Source: Senegalimassilia faecalis (GTDB lineage: Bacteria; Actinomycetota; Coriobacteriia; Coriobacteriales; Eggerthellaceae). From it: DNA of 64,000 bases. Below the pieces are notes generated by a model. That model was not told the origin of the DNA. It searched no databases and saw nothing but the letters and a program-made list of their open reading frames with translations. The position numbers were made by a program, and so were the translations under genes. Shown here in pieces: positions 26,088 through 34,341 of this stretch. Numbering within the stretch: the first letter of the stretch is position 1; every line of letters starts with the position of its first letter. The stretch is from the NCBI RefSeq assembly GCF_004135645.1, contig NZ_SDPW01000001.1, positions 186,001 to 250,000 of the forward strand. Reading direction: 5' to 3'.

Positions 26088-26924
26088 CTACTCGCCCAAC
26101 ACGTCGCGGTGCAGCTCCTCGTCGGTCATGTTCTGGCGACGCTCGCGCTTCCACTTCGCCAGGTTGCTGCCCCAACGCATTTGAATGAGCTCGAGCACCA
26201 CGGCGAACACCATGGCGAAGTACACCATGAGCTTCTCCATGTGCATGTCAAGCACCTCGATGCCCGAATTGATGCCGAGCGAATCAAGGAACAGCAGCAC
26301 ACCGATGACGGAGATGAACACCAAGGCCAAGATCTTCATCTCCGTGTGCCTGCTGATAAAATCGGCGATGGCGTCGATGAACACCATCATGATGACGATG
26401 GCGAAGATGACCGCCATGACCATGATGATCAGATGCTCCGCCAAGCCCACCGCGGTGATGACCGAGTCGATGGAGAACACCAGGTCCATGACCATGATGG
26501 TGACGATAGCCTGGCCCAGGCCGATGCGATGCAGCTGCTTGTGCTCCTCGGAATGCGCGGCCTTCTCCTCGGTCAAGGCCAGCACGTCGCGAAGCTCGTC
26601 GATGCCCTTGTAGATCAGGTATGTACCGCCCGCAAGCAGCACCAGGTCGCGCACGTTGAACGCATGTTGGAAAAAGCCCAAGTCCAAAGTGAACAGCGGT
26701 TTGGTCATATGCACCAAATAGCTTGCGAAGCACAAGAAGATGCAGCGCGATATCATAGCGCCCAGCAAACCGAGCTTACGACCGATGTGCTGGTGCTCGG
26801 GCGCCAGGCGGTTGGTGGTGATGGAGATGAACACGATGTTGTCCACGCCCAGCACCACCTCCAAAAACATCAGCGTCAGCAGGCTGATCCAAGCTTCGGG
26901 CGTGGCGAAGATGGAAAGATCCAT
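26088..26924 (-). CDS. TerC-family metal ion transporter (likely Mn2+ export)
   Basis: A 278-residue membrane protein with seven or so spans. It has the two TerC acidic motifs: FLEVVLGVDNIVFIS in the first spans and VMDLVFSIDSVITAVG in the middle. TerC/Alx/MeeF proteins are linked to Mn2+ efflux and metal loading. The gene is preceded by an RNA element that fits the Mn2+-sensing yybP-ykoY riboswitch, which strongly supports a manganese role. The second of two close ATGs (26924) is taken as the start: AAGGAG is 8 bases from it and only 2 from the first. Confidence 0.9.
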   Translation of the reverse strand: MDLSIFATPEAWISLLTLMFLEVVLGVDNIVFISITTNRLAPEHQHIGRKLGLLGAMISRCIFLCFASYLVHMTKPLFTLDLGFFQHAFNVRDLVLLAGGTYLIYKGIDELRDVLALTEEKAAHSEEHKQLHRIGLGQAIVTIMVMDLVFSIDSVITAVGLAEHLIIMVMAVIFAIVIMMVFIDAIADFISRHTEMKILALVFISVIGVLLFLDSLGINSGIEVLDMHMEKLMVYFAMVFAVVLELIQMRWGSNLAKWKRERRQNMTDEELHRDVLGE

Positions 26925-27016
26925 TGTCATTGCTCCTTTACGTCGTTTCGTCCGATCCAATGCGCGCCGTTGCACACGGCGCGCGGTTTACCCCGTCTCC
27001 TCGGATGAGCAGCGCA

Positions 27017-27160
27017 ACAAAAAAGACTCATGGCGCAACGCTTTGAAAACGTTGCGCCATGAGTCTTGCAATTTCAGGTACGCCAGACCGTTGCCGGCCA
27101 CGATGTTGAACGCACCACAGGTATGTCCTGCCTGCTACTCCCCCATTGGCTTTCCGTAGG
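27017..27160 (-). ncRNA. yybP-ykoY-type (Mn2+) riboswitch with terminator, upstream of terC
   Basis: On the minus strand the leader contains GGGGGAGTAGC (27144 down to 27134), then GTTCAACATCG (27111-27101) and CTGGCGTACC (27087-27078). These match the conserved GGGGAGUAG and UCAACA elements of the yybP-ykoY family. The aptamer is followed at 27067-27023 by a perfect 18-base stem with a 9-base loop and a run of six T, a strong intrinsic terminator about 95 bases before the terC start. Expected behaviour, from the known family: Mn2+ binding stabilises the aptamer and permits antitermination. The exact antiterminator pairing was not worked out. Confidence 0.85.
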
Positions 27161-27240
27161 CTACCATGAGCCGCTTCGGCGGGCAATGCTATACTGATGT
27201 ACGTACACAAACCATCGACAAGTCATGCAGAAGGGCTCTC

Positions 27241-28017
27241 ATGTCTTTTTTTCAAAAGCACCCCACCAACTATTCCGTTGAGCAGGGCAATATCCGCTAC
27301 ATGGATGGCTCGCGGCTTTCGCGGCCCATCACCATGCCGCGAGGCCAACAGATCGTCGCGGCCGTGTTCGTGGTTATCGCCGTGTTCATCGGCTTCCGCC
27401 TGGCATCCGATGCCATCGGCGCCGTCAGCGCATCGAACGAGCAGAACCAAGCCAGCGTGGAAGAGAACCTTTCGCGCGCCGTTACGTATGACCTGCCCGT
27501 GCTCACGCAGCTGGTTGACCTTGACGACCAAACCATTCTCGACACGTTCACAAACGCCGGCTACACCATCTACAACCAAACGACTGAGGGCACCGAAGGC
27601 CTTGACCTAGTCAAGCTGCCCGCCGATGTTACGGTTGCCGATGCCGCCGCCATGTATGCGAAGGGCGTCTCCAGCCTTTCCGCATCAAACGCCGCGCTGC
27701 TGCTCAACGGCAGCTGGTCGCTGTCGGTTGACCGCAACGACGGTTTGAGCTTCTCGGTGAAGTATGCCGATTTCTCCGCCAGCACCCTTGAGGCCGCCAT
27801 CGAATCGGCCATCGTGTCGGAGGGCTTCGACCAAACGAACCTGTCAAGTAACGGCGTTGACACCGACGAGGTGGGCAACAAGTTCCAGTCCGGCACCGTC
27901 GACATCGACGGCACCACCTACACGTGGCGCGTATCGGCAACGGCGCTTTCCGACAAGTACGACATCAAGGGCTTGCCCGACACCGCCGCATACGTCGGCA
28001 TTCGCCTGACGGCATAG
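27241..28017 (+). CDS. Membrane-anchored protein of unknown function
   Basis: A 258-residue protein that I do not recognise. About 35 polar residues (SFFQKHPTNYSVEQGNIRYM) precede one membrane span (QIVAAVFVVIAVFIGFRLA, about 37-55). The remaining 200 residues should be outside the cell. They hold many Asp, Thr and Ser and no cysteine, catalytic motif or repeat that I can name. The ATG at 27241 has AGAAGGG upstream; TATACT at 27190-27195 could be its -10 box. The start of the long frame at 27166 lies upstream of that box and is rejected. Probably a lineage-specific surface protein. Confidence 0.7.
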   Translation: MSFFQKHPTNYSVEQGNIRYMDGSRLSRPITMPRGQQIVAAVFVVIAVFIGFRLASDAIGAVSASNEQNQASVEENLSRAVTYDLPVLTQLVDLDDQTILDTFTNAGYTIYNQTTEGTEGLDLVKLPADVTVADAAAMYAKGVSSLSASNAALLLNGSWSLSVDRNDGLSFSVKYADFSASTLEAAIESAIVSEGFDQTNLSSNGVDTDEVGNKFQSGTVDIDGTTYTWRVSATALSDKYDIKGLPDTAAYVGIRLTA

Positions 28018-28076
28018 CGCTTACGCGCGGCTTGACCGCATGCGAAAGCCGAAACGAAACAGCTGTGGAAATGCGC

Positions 28077-28110
28077 GAGCCGCCCCTTCGAACGGGGCGG
28101 CTCATTTGTT
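28077..28110 (+). terminator. Terminator after the membrane protein gene
   Basis: A perfect 10-base stem (GAGCCGCCCC with GGGGCGGCTC), a 7-base loop and ATTTGTT tail. It lies between two plus-strand genes, so the next gene probably has its own promoter. Confidence 0.75.
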
Positions 28111-28144
28111 ATCCTAGGGATTCTTCTCATCGAAAGGATTATCC

Positions 28145-28489
28145 ATGCAAGATTCTCCCAGCACGGCAAAGCGGCGCAAGCGCGAGGAAAAAACGGTATC
28201 CCAGATGATCGCGCTGTATTGCGCGGGAAACCACGCGGATGCGCCAAAGACGAGCACGGCCGTGTGCGGCGAACCGGTGTGCGCGCAGTGCGCCGAGCTT
28301 GACGCCTATGCGGCGCTGCGCACGCAGCGGTGCCGGAAGATGGACGTGAAAACCAGCTGCGATGCATGCGAGAACCACTGCTACAAGCCCGAGATGCGCG
28401 AGAAGATCCGCACCGTCATGCGCTACAGCGGCCCGCGCATGCTCGGCAAACACCCCATCGCCGCCATCCGCCACCTTATCGGGAAATAA
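28145..28489 (+). CDS. Cys-rich protein of the nitrous oxide-stimulated promoter family
   Basis: A 114-residue protein. EEKTVSQMIALYCAGNH near the start, paired cysteines (CGEPVCAQCAEL; RCRKMD; CDACENHCYKP) and the end MRYSGPRMLGKHPIAAI match the small family annotated as nitrous oxide-stimulated promoter protein. The name is historical; the biochemical role is unknown. The eight or so cysteines and the histidines suggest metal binding, possibly zinc. AAAGGA lies 6 bases before the ATG. It stands alone after a terminator. Confidence 0.8.
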   Translation: MQDSPSTAKRRKREEKTVSQMIALYCAGNHADAPKTSTAVCGEPVCAQCAELDAYAALRTQRCRKMDVKTSCDACENHCYKPEMREKIRTVMRYSGPRMLGKHPIAAIRHLIGK

Positions 28490-28501
28490 CGCAACGCACG
28501 C

Positions 28502-28635
28502 CCAAGATGCTCGCTAGTTAGCGAGATTCCCCGTCTTGGCTTGCAGGCGCTTCGAAACCCGTCGAAAGCGCCAACGTTCTGGCAATACCGCGCGAATGCC
28601 AAGACGTTGAGCGGATACCATCCAACCGCCCGCCC
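28502..28635. repeat. Cluster of three inverted repeats between convergent genes
   Basis: Three stem-loops lie side by side in the gap between two convergent genes. The first pairs CCAAGA with TCTTGG around an inner CTCGCTA/TAGCGAG stem (28502-28539). The second pairs GGCGCTTCGA with TCGAAAGCGCC (28546-28572, one bulge). The third pairs CAACGTTCTGGCA with TGCCAAGACGTTG, two mismatches, ending near 28611. None has a clear U-run. They may insulate transcription. Confidence 0.45.
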
Positions 28636-28642
28636 GGATAAT

Positions 28643-29647
28643 TTACCCGCGTGGATGGGCGCGGCGGTGCTCCGCCCCTAGGCGCTCGGGCGTGGTGTGC
28701 GTGTACAGCTGCGTCGTCGAGAGGCTGGCGTGGCCGAGCATCTCCTGCACGCTGCGCAAGTCGGCGCCGCCTGCTAACACATCCGTGGCGAACGTGTGGC
28801 GCATGTCGTGCGGCGTGATGGTGGCAGGCAGGCTCGCTGCGCTAAGTGCCTGCTTGAACATCTTGCGCATGGCATCGGTGCCCATTTGGTTTCCCCGCGT
28901 AGATACGAAGAAGTACGGGCAGTCCTTGCCCTGCACCAGCTGCGGGCGCCCAAGCAGCGCATACGTGCGCATGCTTGCAAGCGCCAGGTCATGCAGCGGC
29001 ACGATGCGTTCCTTTCCGCCTTTGCCAAGCACCTTGCACTGTCCGGCTTCGAAATCAACCGCAGTTAGCTCAAGGCCCGACGCCTCGGAAATGCGCGCGC
29101 CGCACGCGTACAGAAACTCAAGGATGGCCTGATTGCGCATCTCGGAAGGCGTGCGCAAATCACGCCCCTCCTCGTCAAGACGCTTCGCGTACACGCTTAA
29201 CAGCTTCACCATGTCTTCAGGGCGAATATGGCGCGGCAGCCGTTGGGGCTGCTTGGGGCCCGAAAGCGCGCTTGCCGGGTCAACGTCCACGATGCCCGCC
29301 ACGTTAAGCCACTGGAAAAACGTCCGCAACGTCGAGAGTCGCCGGTTCACGGTACTGCGCGCGTATTGCGCCTGCTCAAGCTGACTGAGATACCGGCGCA
29401 GCTGCCGGTGCGTAGGATGCAGGGCGTCGACGCCCATGCGCTTCGCCCACGCCGCATAGTCGCCAAGGTCGATGCGATAGGCGCGCAACGTGTTCTCCGA
29501 GCCGTTGCGCTCGGCCCGATACGAACCTACGAACCGCTCGATCAGCGCGCCTATCGCCTCTTCCGATGCGTCTTTCTGCACGTCAGGCGCATCGCCTTGC
29601 AGCGTATCGCCAGCGGCTTCGGCAGCTTTACGCGTCATCGCGCGCAT
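28643..29647 (-). CDS. xerC: Tyrosine recombinase, XerC/XerD type
   Basis: A 334-residue site-specific recombinase. The N-terminal core-binding domain (FVGSYRAERNGSENTLRAYR) is followed by the catalytic domain: YACGARISEASGLEL (catalytic Arg), then HDMRHTFATDVLAGGADL and LGHASLSTTQLYTH with the second Arg, the two His and the Tyr nucleophile. Xer enzymes resolve chromosome dimers at dif. Whether this is XerC or XerD cannot be decided; the place after trmFO is where XerC sits in many Gram-positives. ATG 29647 (AAGG 8 bases upstream) overlaps trmFO by 20 bases. No integrase-type extension or phage genes are present. Confidence 0.88.
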   Translation of the reverse strand: MRAMTRKAAEAAGDTLQGDAPDVQKDASEEAIGALIERFVGSYRAERNGSENTLRAYRIDLGDYAAWAKRMGVDALHPTHRQLRRYLSQLEQAQYARSTVNRRLSTLRTFFQWLNVAGIVDVDPASALSGPKQPQRLPRHIRPEDMVKLLSVYAKRLDEEGRDLRTPSEMRNQAILEFLYACGARISEASGLELTAVDFEAGQCKVLGKGGKERIVPLHDLALASMRTYALLGRPQLVQGKDCPYFFVSTRGNQMGTDAMRKMFKQALSAASLPATITPHDMRHTFATDVLAGGADLRSVQEMLGHASLSTTQLYTHTTPERLGAEHRRAHPRG

Positions 29648-31046
29648 CTTCAGCGCCTTGCGAGGCCCCATCGCCCGCACACGGAAGCAAGCCGCACGCA
29701 GCCAGCTCTTCGCGATAGCGCGCAAGAGCAGCCTGGCCCCGCGCGGCGTAGGCGGCGTAGCGCTCGCGCTTGTTGCGAATACGCTGCGGCAAGGGCTCCA
29801 TGATGCCGAAGTTCACATGCATGGGCTGATAGTCCACGGTGGCCGGGTCGGTGGCGTACGCCATAAGCGCGCCAAACGCCGTTTGCGCGGGTAGCTTCGG
29901 CGCATCGATGCCGCGCAGGCACGACGCAACGGAAAACGCCACGTGCAGACCCGAGCGGACGGCTTCACAGTACCCTTCCGTGCCCGCAAGCTGACCTGCC
30001 ACGAACACCGGGACTTCCGCGTCAACCGTCGAACGCAGCTGCAGCAGAGGCGTCAGCAGCTGCGGTGCGTTGATGAACGTGTTGCGATGCATGACGCCGT
30101 AGCGGGCGAATTCGGCGTTTTCCAAGCCGGGGATCATGCGGAACACGCGCCGCTGCTCGGGAAACGTCAGGTTCGTTTGGAATCCCACCAAGTTGTAGCT
30201 TTCGCCATGAGCGTCCTCGGCGCGCAGCTGCAGCGCTGCCCAGGGACGGCGACCCGTTGCCGGGTCGGTAAGACCGACGGGCTTGAGCGTACCGAAACGC
30301 GGCGCATCGGCGCCTTTGCGGGCGATCTCCTCGATAGGCTGACACGCCTGGAACAGATCGCGCGTCTCGAAATCGCGCGCGATGACGCGCTCGGCCGCCA
30401 CCAGCTCTTCGATGAAACGCTCGTATTCTTCGCGCGTAAACGGCGCGTTCAGATAATCGCCCGCGTCGCCCGAGGCATCCTCGTAGCGGCTTTGACGGAA
30501 CAGTTTGCCGCCATCAAGCGAATCAGCCATGACGATAGGCGCCGCCGCATCATAAAACGCCATGCGGTCGACGCCGGTAAGCTGCTGCAGCGAAGCCGCC
30601 AGCGCATCGGAGGTAAGCGGCCCAGACGCAAGCACCACCGCATCGCTGCCCTTGCACGCCTGTTCGATCGAACAGACCTCGGCATGCTCGAGCGTGACGT
30701 TCGGGTGCGCGGCGATGCGGTCGGTCACCTCGCGCGCGAACGCTTCGCGGTCAACCGCAAGGGCACCGCCCGCCGCCACGGCATGAGCTTGCGCAGCGGC
30801 GAACACGTGCGACCCCAGCGCGGCAAGCTCGGCTTTCAGCATGCCGGCCGCGCTATCGGCTTTCATGCTTTTCAGGCTGTTCGAGCACACCAGCTCGGCG
30901 CACAGGCCCGTTTTATGCACGCAGGTTTGCTTTTCGGGGCGCATCTCCACCAAATGGATGGCGAACCCGAGGTCGGCAAGCGTCAATGCCGCTTCGCTGC
31001 CGGCAAGGCCGGCGCCGACGATAGTGATATGTTTCGTAGTTTCCAT
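29628..31046 (-). CDS. trmFO: TrmFO, folate/FAD-dependent tRNA m5U54 methyltransferase
   Basis: A 472-residue flavoprotein. It opens HITIVGAGLAGSEAALTLAD, the FAD-binding fold. It contains AELVCSNSLKSM, TGVDRMAFYDAAAPIV, LVGFQTNLTFPEQRRVFRMI and GLENAEFARYGVMHRNTFIN, all family-specific. TrmFO methylates U54 in the tRNA T-loop, with methylene-tetrahydrofolate as donor. ATG 31046 is chosen as the family start, and no strong ribosome site is visible. It follows dprA by 20 bases. Confidence 0.95.
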   Translation of the reverse strand: METTKHITIVGAGLAGSEAALTLADLGFAIHLVEMRPEKQTCVHKTGLCAELVCSNSLKSMKADSAAGMLKAELAALGSHVFAAAQAHAVAAGGALAVDREAFAREVTDRIAAHPNVTLEHAEVCSIEQACKGSDAVVLASGPLTSDALAASLQQLTGVDRMAFYDAAAPIVMADSLDGGKLFRQSRYEDASGDAGDYLNAPFTREEYERFIEELVAAERVIARDFETRDLFQACQPIEEIARKGADAPRFGTLKPVGLTDPATGRRPWAALQLRAEDAHGESYNLVGFQTNLTFPEQRRVFRMIPGLENAEFARYGVMHRNTFINAPQLLTPLLQLRSTVDAEVPVFVAGQLAGTEGYCEAVRSGLHVAFSVASCLRGIDAPKLPAQTAFGALMAYATDPATVDYQPMHVNFGIMEPLPQRIRNKRERYAAYAARGQAALARYREELAACGLLPCAGDGASQGAEDARDDA

Positions 31047-31066
31047 AGCGCACAGCATACCAGAAG

Positions 31067-32020
31067 CTAGGCGCAATGCCCCCAGCGCCCATCAGGATAA
31101 CGTGCGAACAGGCCCGCCTTCTCGCCCGCTGCCAAGCGCTCCATCAGCCAGGCGCGCGGCTGCTTTGAGCCGCAATGCTTGCACGCCAGCGAATACAGCT
31201 CTTCAAGCCCTAGAGGCTCAGCTGCCAACGCCGCCTCCAAGGGCCCCAACGAGTTGTCGTGCTTCGAACGGCCCTTGGCAACGTCCGACCCCGCGCCCTC
31301 TTCCGAAAACGTTTCCTGCTTCAGGCACCCGAACAAGCTGAACAGCACGTCGGAGAACGATTCGTCGTCCACAATGGGCGTGGCCCCTTGGTACAGCAGA
31401 CGGTTTGCCCCGCGCGAATACGGGGACGTGATGGCCCCGGGCACCACCAGCACATCACGATTTGCCGCAAGCGCCTCGTCAGCCGTGGAAAACGTGCCCG
31501 ACGGCAAGCCCGCCTCCACGATTAGCGTGGCACGCGCCAGCCCCGCGATAAGCCGATTGCGCGTCCTGAACTGCTGCGGCAGCGGCGGCGCATCCCAGGG
31601 GTGTTCCGACACCACAGCGCCGCCTGCCGCCGCGATGCGCTCGAACAGCCCTGCATGTTGCGCGGGATACGGCATGTCGCAGCCGCCGCCGAGAAACGCC
31701 ACGGTCGGGGCACCTGCGGAAAGCGCCGCCTCATGAGCCGCCGCGTCGCAGCCTTTAGCGCCTCCCGACACGATGGCAACGCCGCGTTTGGCGGCAAGAC
31801 GCGCAAAACGGCGCGCCAGCCCAAGCCCATACGGCGTGGCCTTGCGCGCACCCACCACCGCAAGGCCCTCTTGCAACGCGTGCGGGTTTCCTAACACATA
31901 CAGTACCTTCGGCGGCCGCGGAATATCGCGCAATGCCTGCGGAAACAGGGCGTCGCCTGGTCGCAGCACCGTCCGCGCACCTGCCAGCCGATGCACCGGC
32001 ACCCCTTGCGAACGCGTCAT
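31067..32020 (-). CDS. dprA: DNA processing protein DprA
   Basis: A 317-residue protein. The Rossmann-like DprA core is plain: FPQALRDIPRPPKVLYVLGN, AVVGARKATPYG, SGGAKGCDAAAHEAAL, SEHPWDAPPLPQQFRTRNRL and VPGAITSPYSRGANRLLYQGA. DprA loads RecA onto incoming single-stranded DNA during transformation. A C-terminal tail of about 85 residues would fit a winged-helix module. ATG overlaps the comM stop by 4 bases (ATGA). No competence pilus genes are visible here. Confidence 0.93.
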   Translation of the reverse strand: MTRSQGVPVHRLAGARTVLRPGDALFPQALRDIPRPPKVLYVLGNPHALQEGLAVVGARKATPYGLGLARRFARLAAKRGVAIVSGGAKGCDAAAHEAALSAGAPTVAFLGGGCDMPYPAQHAGLFERIAAAGGAVVSEHPWDAPPLPQQFRTRNRLIAGLARATLIVEAGLPSGTFSTADEALAANRDVLVVPGAITSPYSRGANRLLYQGATPIVDDESFSDVLFSLFGCLKQETFSEEGAGSDVAKGRSKHDNSLGPLEAALAAEPLGLEELYSLACKHCGSKQPRAWLMERLAAGEKAGLFARYPDGRWGHCA

Positions 32021-33513
32021 TGCGCACCTCCTTCCCGAACGCGAAAGCCCACCGCTTCGCAGATGTGGTCATGCCCAACCGCAGGCGCTTGCTCCATGTC
32101 GGCAATGGTGCGCGCAAGGGCAAGCGTGCGCATGATGGCGCGCCCGCTCATGTGGCTTTTCGTGGCAAGCGATTCGAAAAAAGCGGCGTCGGCGTCGTTC
32201 AAGCAGCAAGCGCGCACCAGCGTTTCAGTAGAGGCGCCGCGCTCGTCAAGGCCGGTGTTCGCCCGCCGCCACGACGAGTATTCACGCGCCACCATCACGC
32301 CTTCCCGCAGCTGCGCCGAAGAGGTGCCGTGCCCCGTGGCAAGCACCTGGCCAGGATTAATGCGCGCAACATCGATATGCACGTCTATACGATCGAGCAC
32401 GGGGCCGCCGATGCGGCCCTGGTACGTGCTGATCATGCGCTGCGAACACGTGCAGGCACGCTGCTTGTCGCCGAAATAACCGCACGGGCACGGGTTTGCC
32501 GCAGCCACCAACATGAACAGCGCCGGGAACCGCACGCTGCCGTCTGCACGCGTCACCACCACCTCGCCCGCTTCCATGGGTTGGCGAATGCCCTGCAGCA
32601 CCGATGGCGCGAACTCGGGCAGCTCGTCAAGGAACAGCACGCCGTTGTGCGCAAGCGATATGGCGCCCGGCCGCGGCGGCGACCCGCCGCCCACAAGCCC
32701 CGCCAAACTAGCGCTGTGGTGGGGCGCGCAAAACGGGCGCACACCGGACAGCTCAGCGGTGACGTCCTCGCCCGCTACCGAATGAATGACGGCCGACTCA
32801 AGCGCTTCTGCACGCGAAAGCGGCGGCAAAATAGATGGCAGGCGCGAAGCCAGCATGGTTTTACCTGACCCCGGAGGCCCCATCATCAGCACGCCGTGCC
32901 CGCCCGCAGCGGCAATCTGAAATGCGCGCTTCGCCATATCGTGCCCAGCGATGTCACGAAAATCCTTCTCGAGCGTCACTTGTTCGCCCGCAGGCATGCG
33001 CAGGCGGCCGAACTCGCCTTTTCGCAGGTCGCATAAGCTTTCTAAGCAAAGTCGATCAAGGCCTTCCACCTCGCACGCGCCCTCCTCAAGCGCGCTTACC
33101 AATGCAAGCCCCATGCGCTTTGCGCACAACGCGTACGCAAGCAAGCCAGGCACCGGGCGCACGGCGCCCTTCAGCGACAACTCGCCCGCGAACAGATAGC
33201 CATCCGCAATGCGCGGGTTGATCTGAGCCGTAGCGCACAACAGCCCAACCGCAATAGGCAGGTCGAACCCCGAACCGGTTTTGCGCAGCGCGCCAGGCGC
33301 CAGGTTCACCACCACCTTGTGGTTCGGCATGGTAAAGCCGCAGGCTCGCAGCGCAGCCCGCACGCGCTCTCGGGACTCCTGCACCGACGCGTCGCCCATG
33401 CCAACGATGGAGAAGCCCGGCATACCGGCCGAGATGCACACCTCAACATCCACAGAAACCGCCGACACGCCGCGCAACGTTGCGGCGCGCACCACGCAAG
33501 ACGACGTAGCCAT
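32017..33513 (-). CDS. comM: ComM/YifB AAA+ ATPase (Mg chelatase-like)
   Basis: A 498-residue protein: an N-terminal Lon-like domain (SVDVEVCISAGMPGFSIVGM, FDLPIAVGLL), then the AAA+ module with Walker A MGPPGSGKTMLASRLP and Walker B GVLFLDELPEF. A small zinc-finger-like insert follows (CPCGYFGDKQRACTCS). ComM is a helicase that extends heteroduplex in natural transformation. The ATG overlaps the yraN stop by one base (TGATG). Adjacent to dprA, it makes a recombination pair. Confidence 0.93.
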   Translation of the reverse strand: MATSSCVVRAATLRGVSAVSVDVEVCISAGMPGFSIVGMGDASVQESRERVRAALRACGFTMPNHKVVVNLAPGALRKTGSGFDLPIAVGLLCATAQINPRIADGYLFAGELSLKGAVRPVPGLLAYALCAKRMGLALVSALEEGACEVEGLDRLCLESLCDLRKGEFGRLRMPAGEQVTLEKDFRDIAGHDMAKRAFQIAAAGGHGVLMMGPPGSGKTMLASRLPSILPPLSRAEALESAVIHSVAGEDVTAELSGVRPFCAPHHSASLAGLVGGGSPPRPGAISLAHNGVLFLDELPEFAPSVLQGIRQPMEAGEVVVTRADGSVRFPALFMLVAAANPCPCGYFGDKQRACTCSQRMISTYQGRIGGPVLDRIDVHIDVARINPGQVLATGHGTSSAQLREGVMVAREYSSWRRANTGLDERGASTETLVRACCLNDADAAFFESLATKSHMSGRAIMRTLALARTIADMEQAPAVGHDHICEAVGFRVREGGAQ

Positions 33514-34139
33514 CACGCCACCCCAAATGCATCGATATGATGACGAATAAGCGCCGTGCCATCTTGCAACAGCACCGACATGACGTCGAACCGGATATTG
33601 ATGGAGTCGCTGGCATAATGCTGCGTGAACATCTTGGCGATAAGCTCGTACTTTCGGCGTTTACGCTCGTCAACAGCATCGCTTGGCAGGCCCTTTTCAA
33701 CGCTGGTGCGCGTTTTCACTTCCACAAACACCAGTTCAGGGCCATCGCGCACGATGATGTCGACTTCCCCGGCCTTGCATGACCAGTTGCGCGCCACCAC
33801 TTCGTAGCCAAGATCTTGCAGAAAACGGGCCGCTAAATGCTCGCCCTCCGCGCCAACAGCTTTGTTCCGCACGCCGATTTTGTTCTGATTCACCGGCTGA
33901 ACCGCGCGTGCCGTAACGCGAGCAGGCGGTTTCCGTTTCGGCGGACTGTCGCTGCGCGCCGCCTTGACCGCCACACGCTTCGGCGACACCTGACGTCTGA
34001 CGGGAGTGCGCGCAGAAGCTCCACAGGCCGTTTTCATTTCTCGAACGGTATCACCAGGGGCATGCGGCCCCCTAGACAGCAAAACCGCCGACGATTCGCT
34101 GGCCGCATCCTGTTCAAGCATCCGCTCGCAAGTGGTCAT
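33513..34139 (-). CDS. yraN: YraN/UPF0102 family nuclease-like protein with basic N-terminal extension
   Basis: A 208-residue protein; the family core is about 120 residues. The core begins near residue 90: NKAVGAEGEHLAARFLQDLG, YEVVARNWSCKAGEVDIIVR and FVEVKTRTS. Its Glu/Asp/Glu-x-Lys pattern resembles the restriction-endonuclease fold. The first 85 or so residues are polar and basic, with many Pro, Arg and Lys (SPPKRKPPARVTARA), and look disordered. The start at 34139 has AAGGAG 4 bases upstream, so the extension is likely translated. Function of the family is not established; it usually sits with rnhB and comM, as here. Confidence 0.85.
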   Translation of the reverse strand: MTTCERMLEQDAASESSAVLLSRGPHAPGDTVREMKTACGASARTPVRRQVSPKRVAVKAARSDSPPKRKPPARVTARAVQPVNQNKIGVRNKAVGAEGEHLAARFLQDLGYEVVARNWSCKAGEVDIIVRDGPELVFVEVKTRTSVEKGLPSDAVDERKRRKYELIAKMFTQHYASDSINIRFDVMSVLLQDGTALIRHHIDAFGVA

Positions 34140-34341
34140 AGCTCTCCTTCCCTCAAAGCTTTGACCAACCTTAGCAAGCAAACCTTGCATACCTTATGCA
34201 GCAATCAGCGCCCTTGGCACGCGAAACCTTGCACCGATGCGCTTCCCGCGCACGCTGCCAGCACTCGGCGAGCAGCGGGCAACCTTACGTCGCAGCACGG
34301 CGCGAGCGCAGCGCCGTTGTCAAGCAACCGCGACATGCCAG

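Noticed and set aside
28643-29647. Tyrosine recombinase as an integrase of a mobile element.
   Set aside because: Its length, motifs and place directly after trmFO fit the housekeeping XerC/D. No att repeats or cargo genes flank it.
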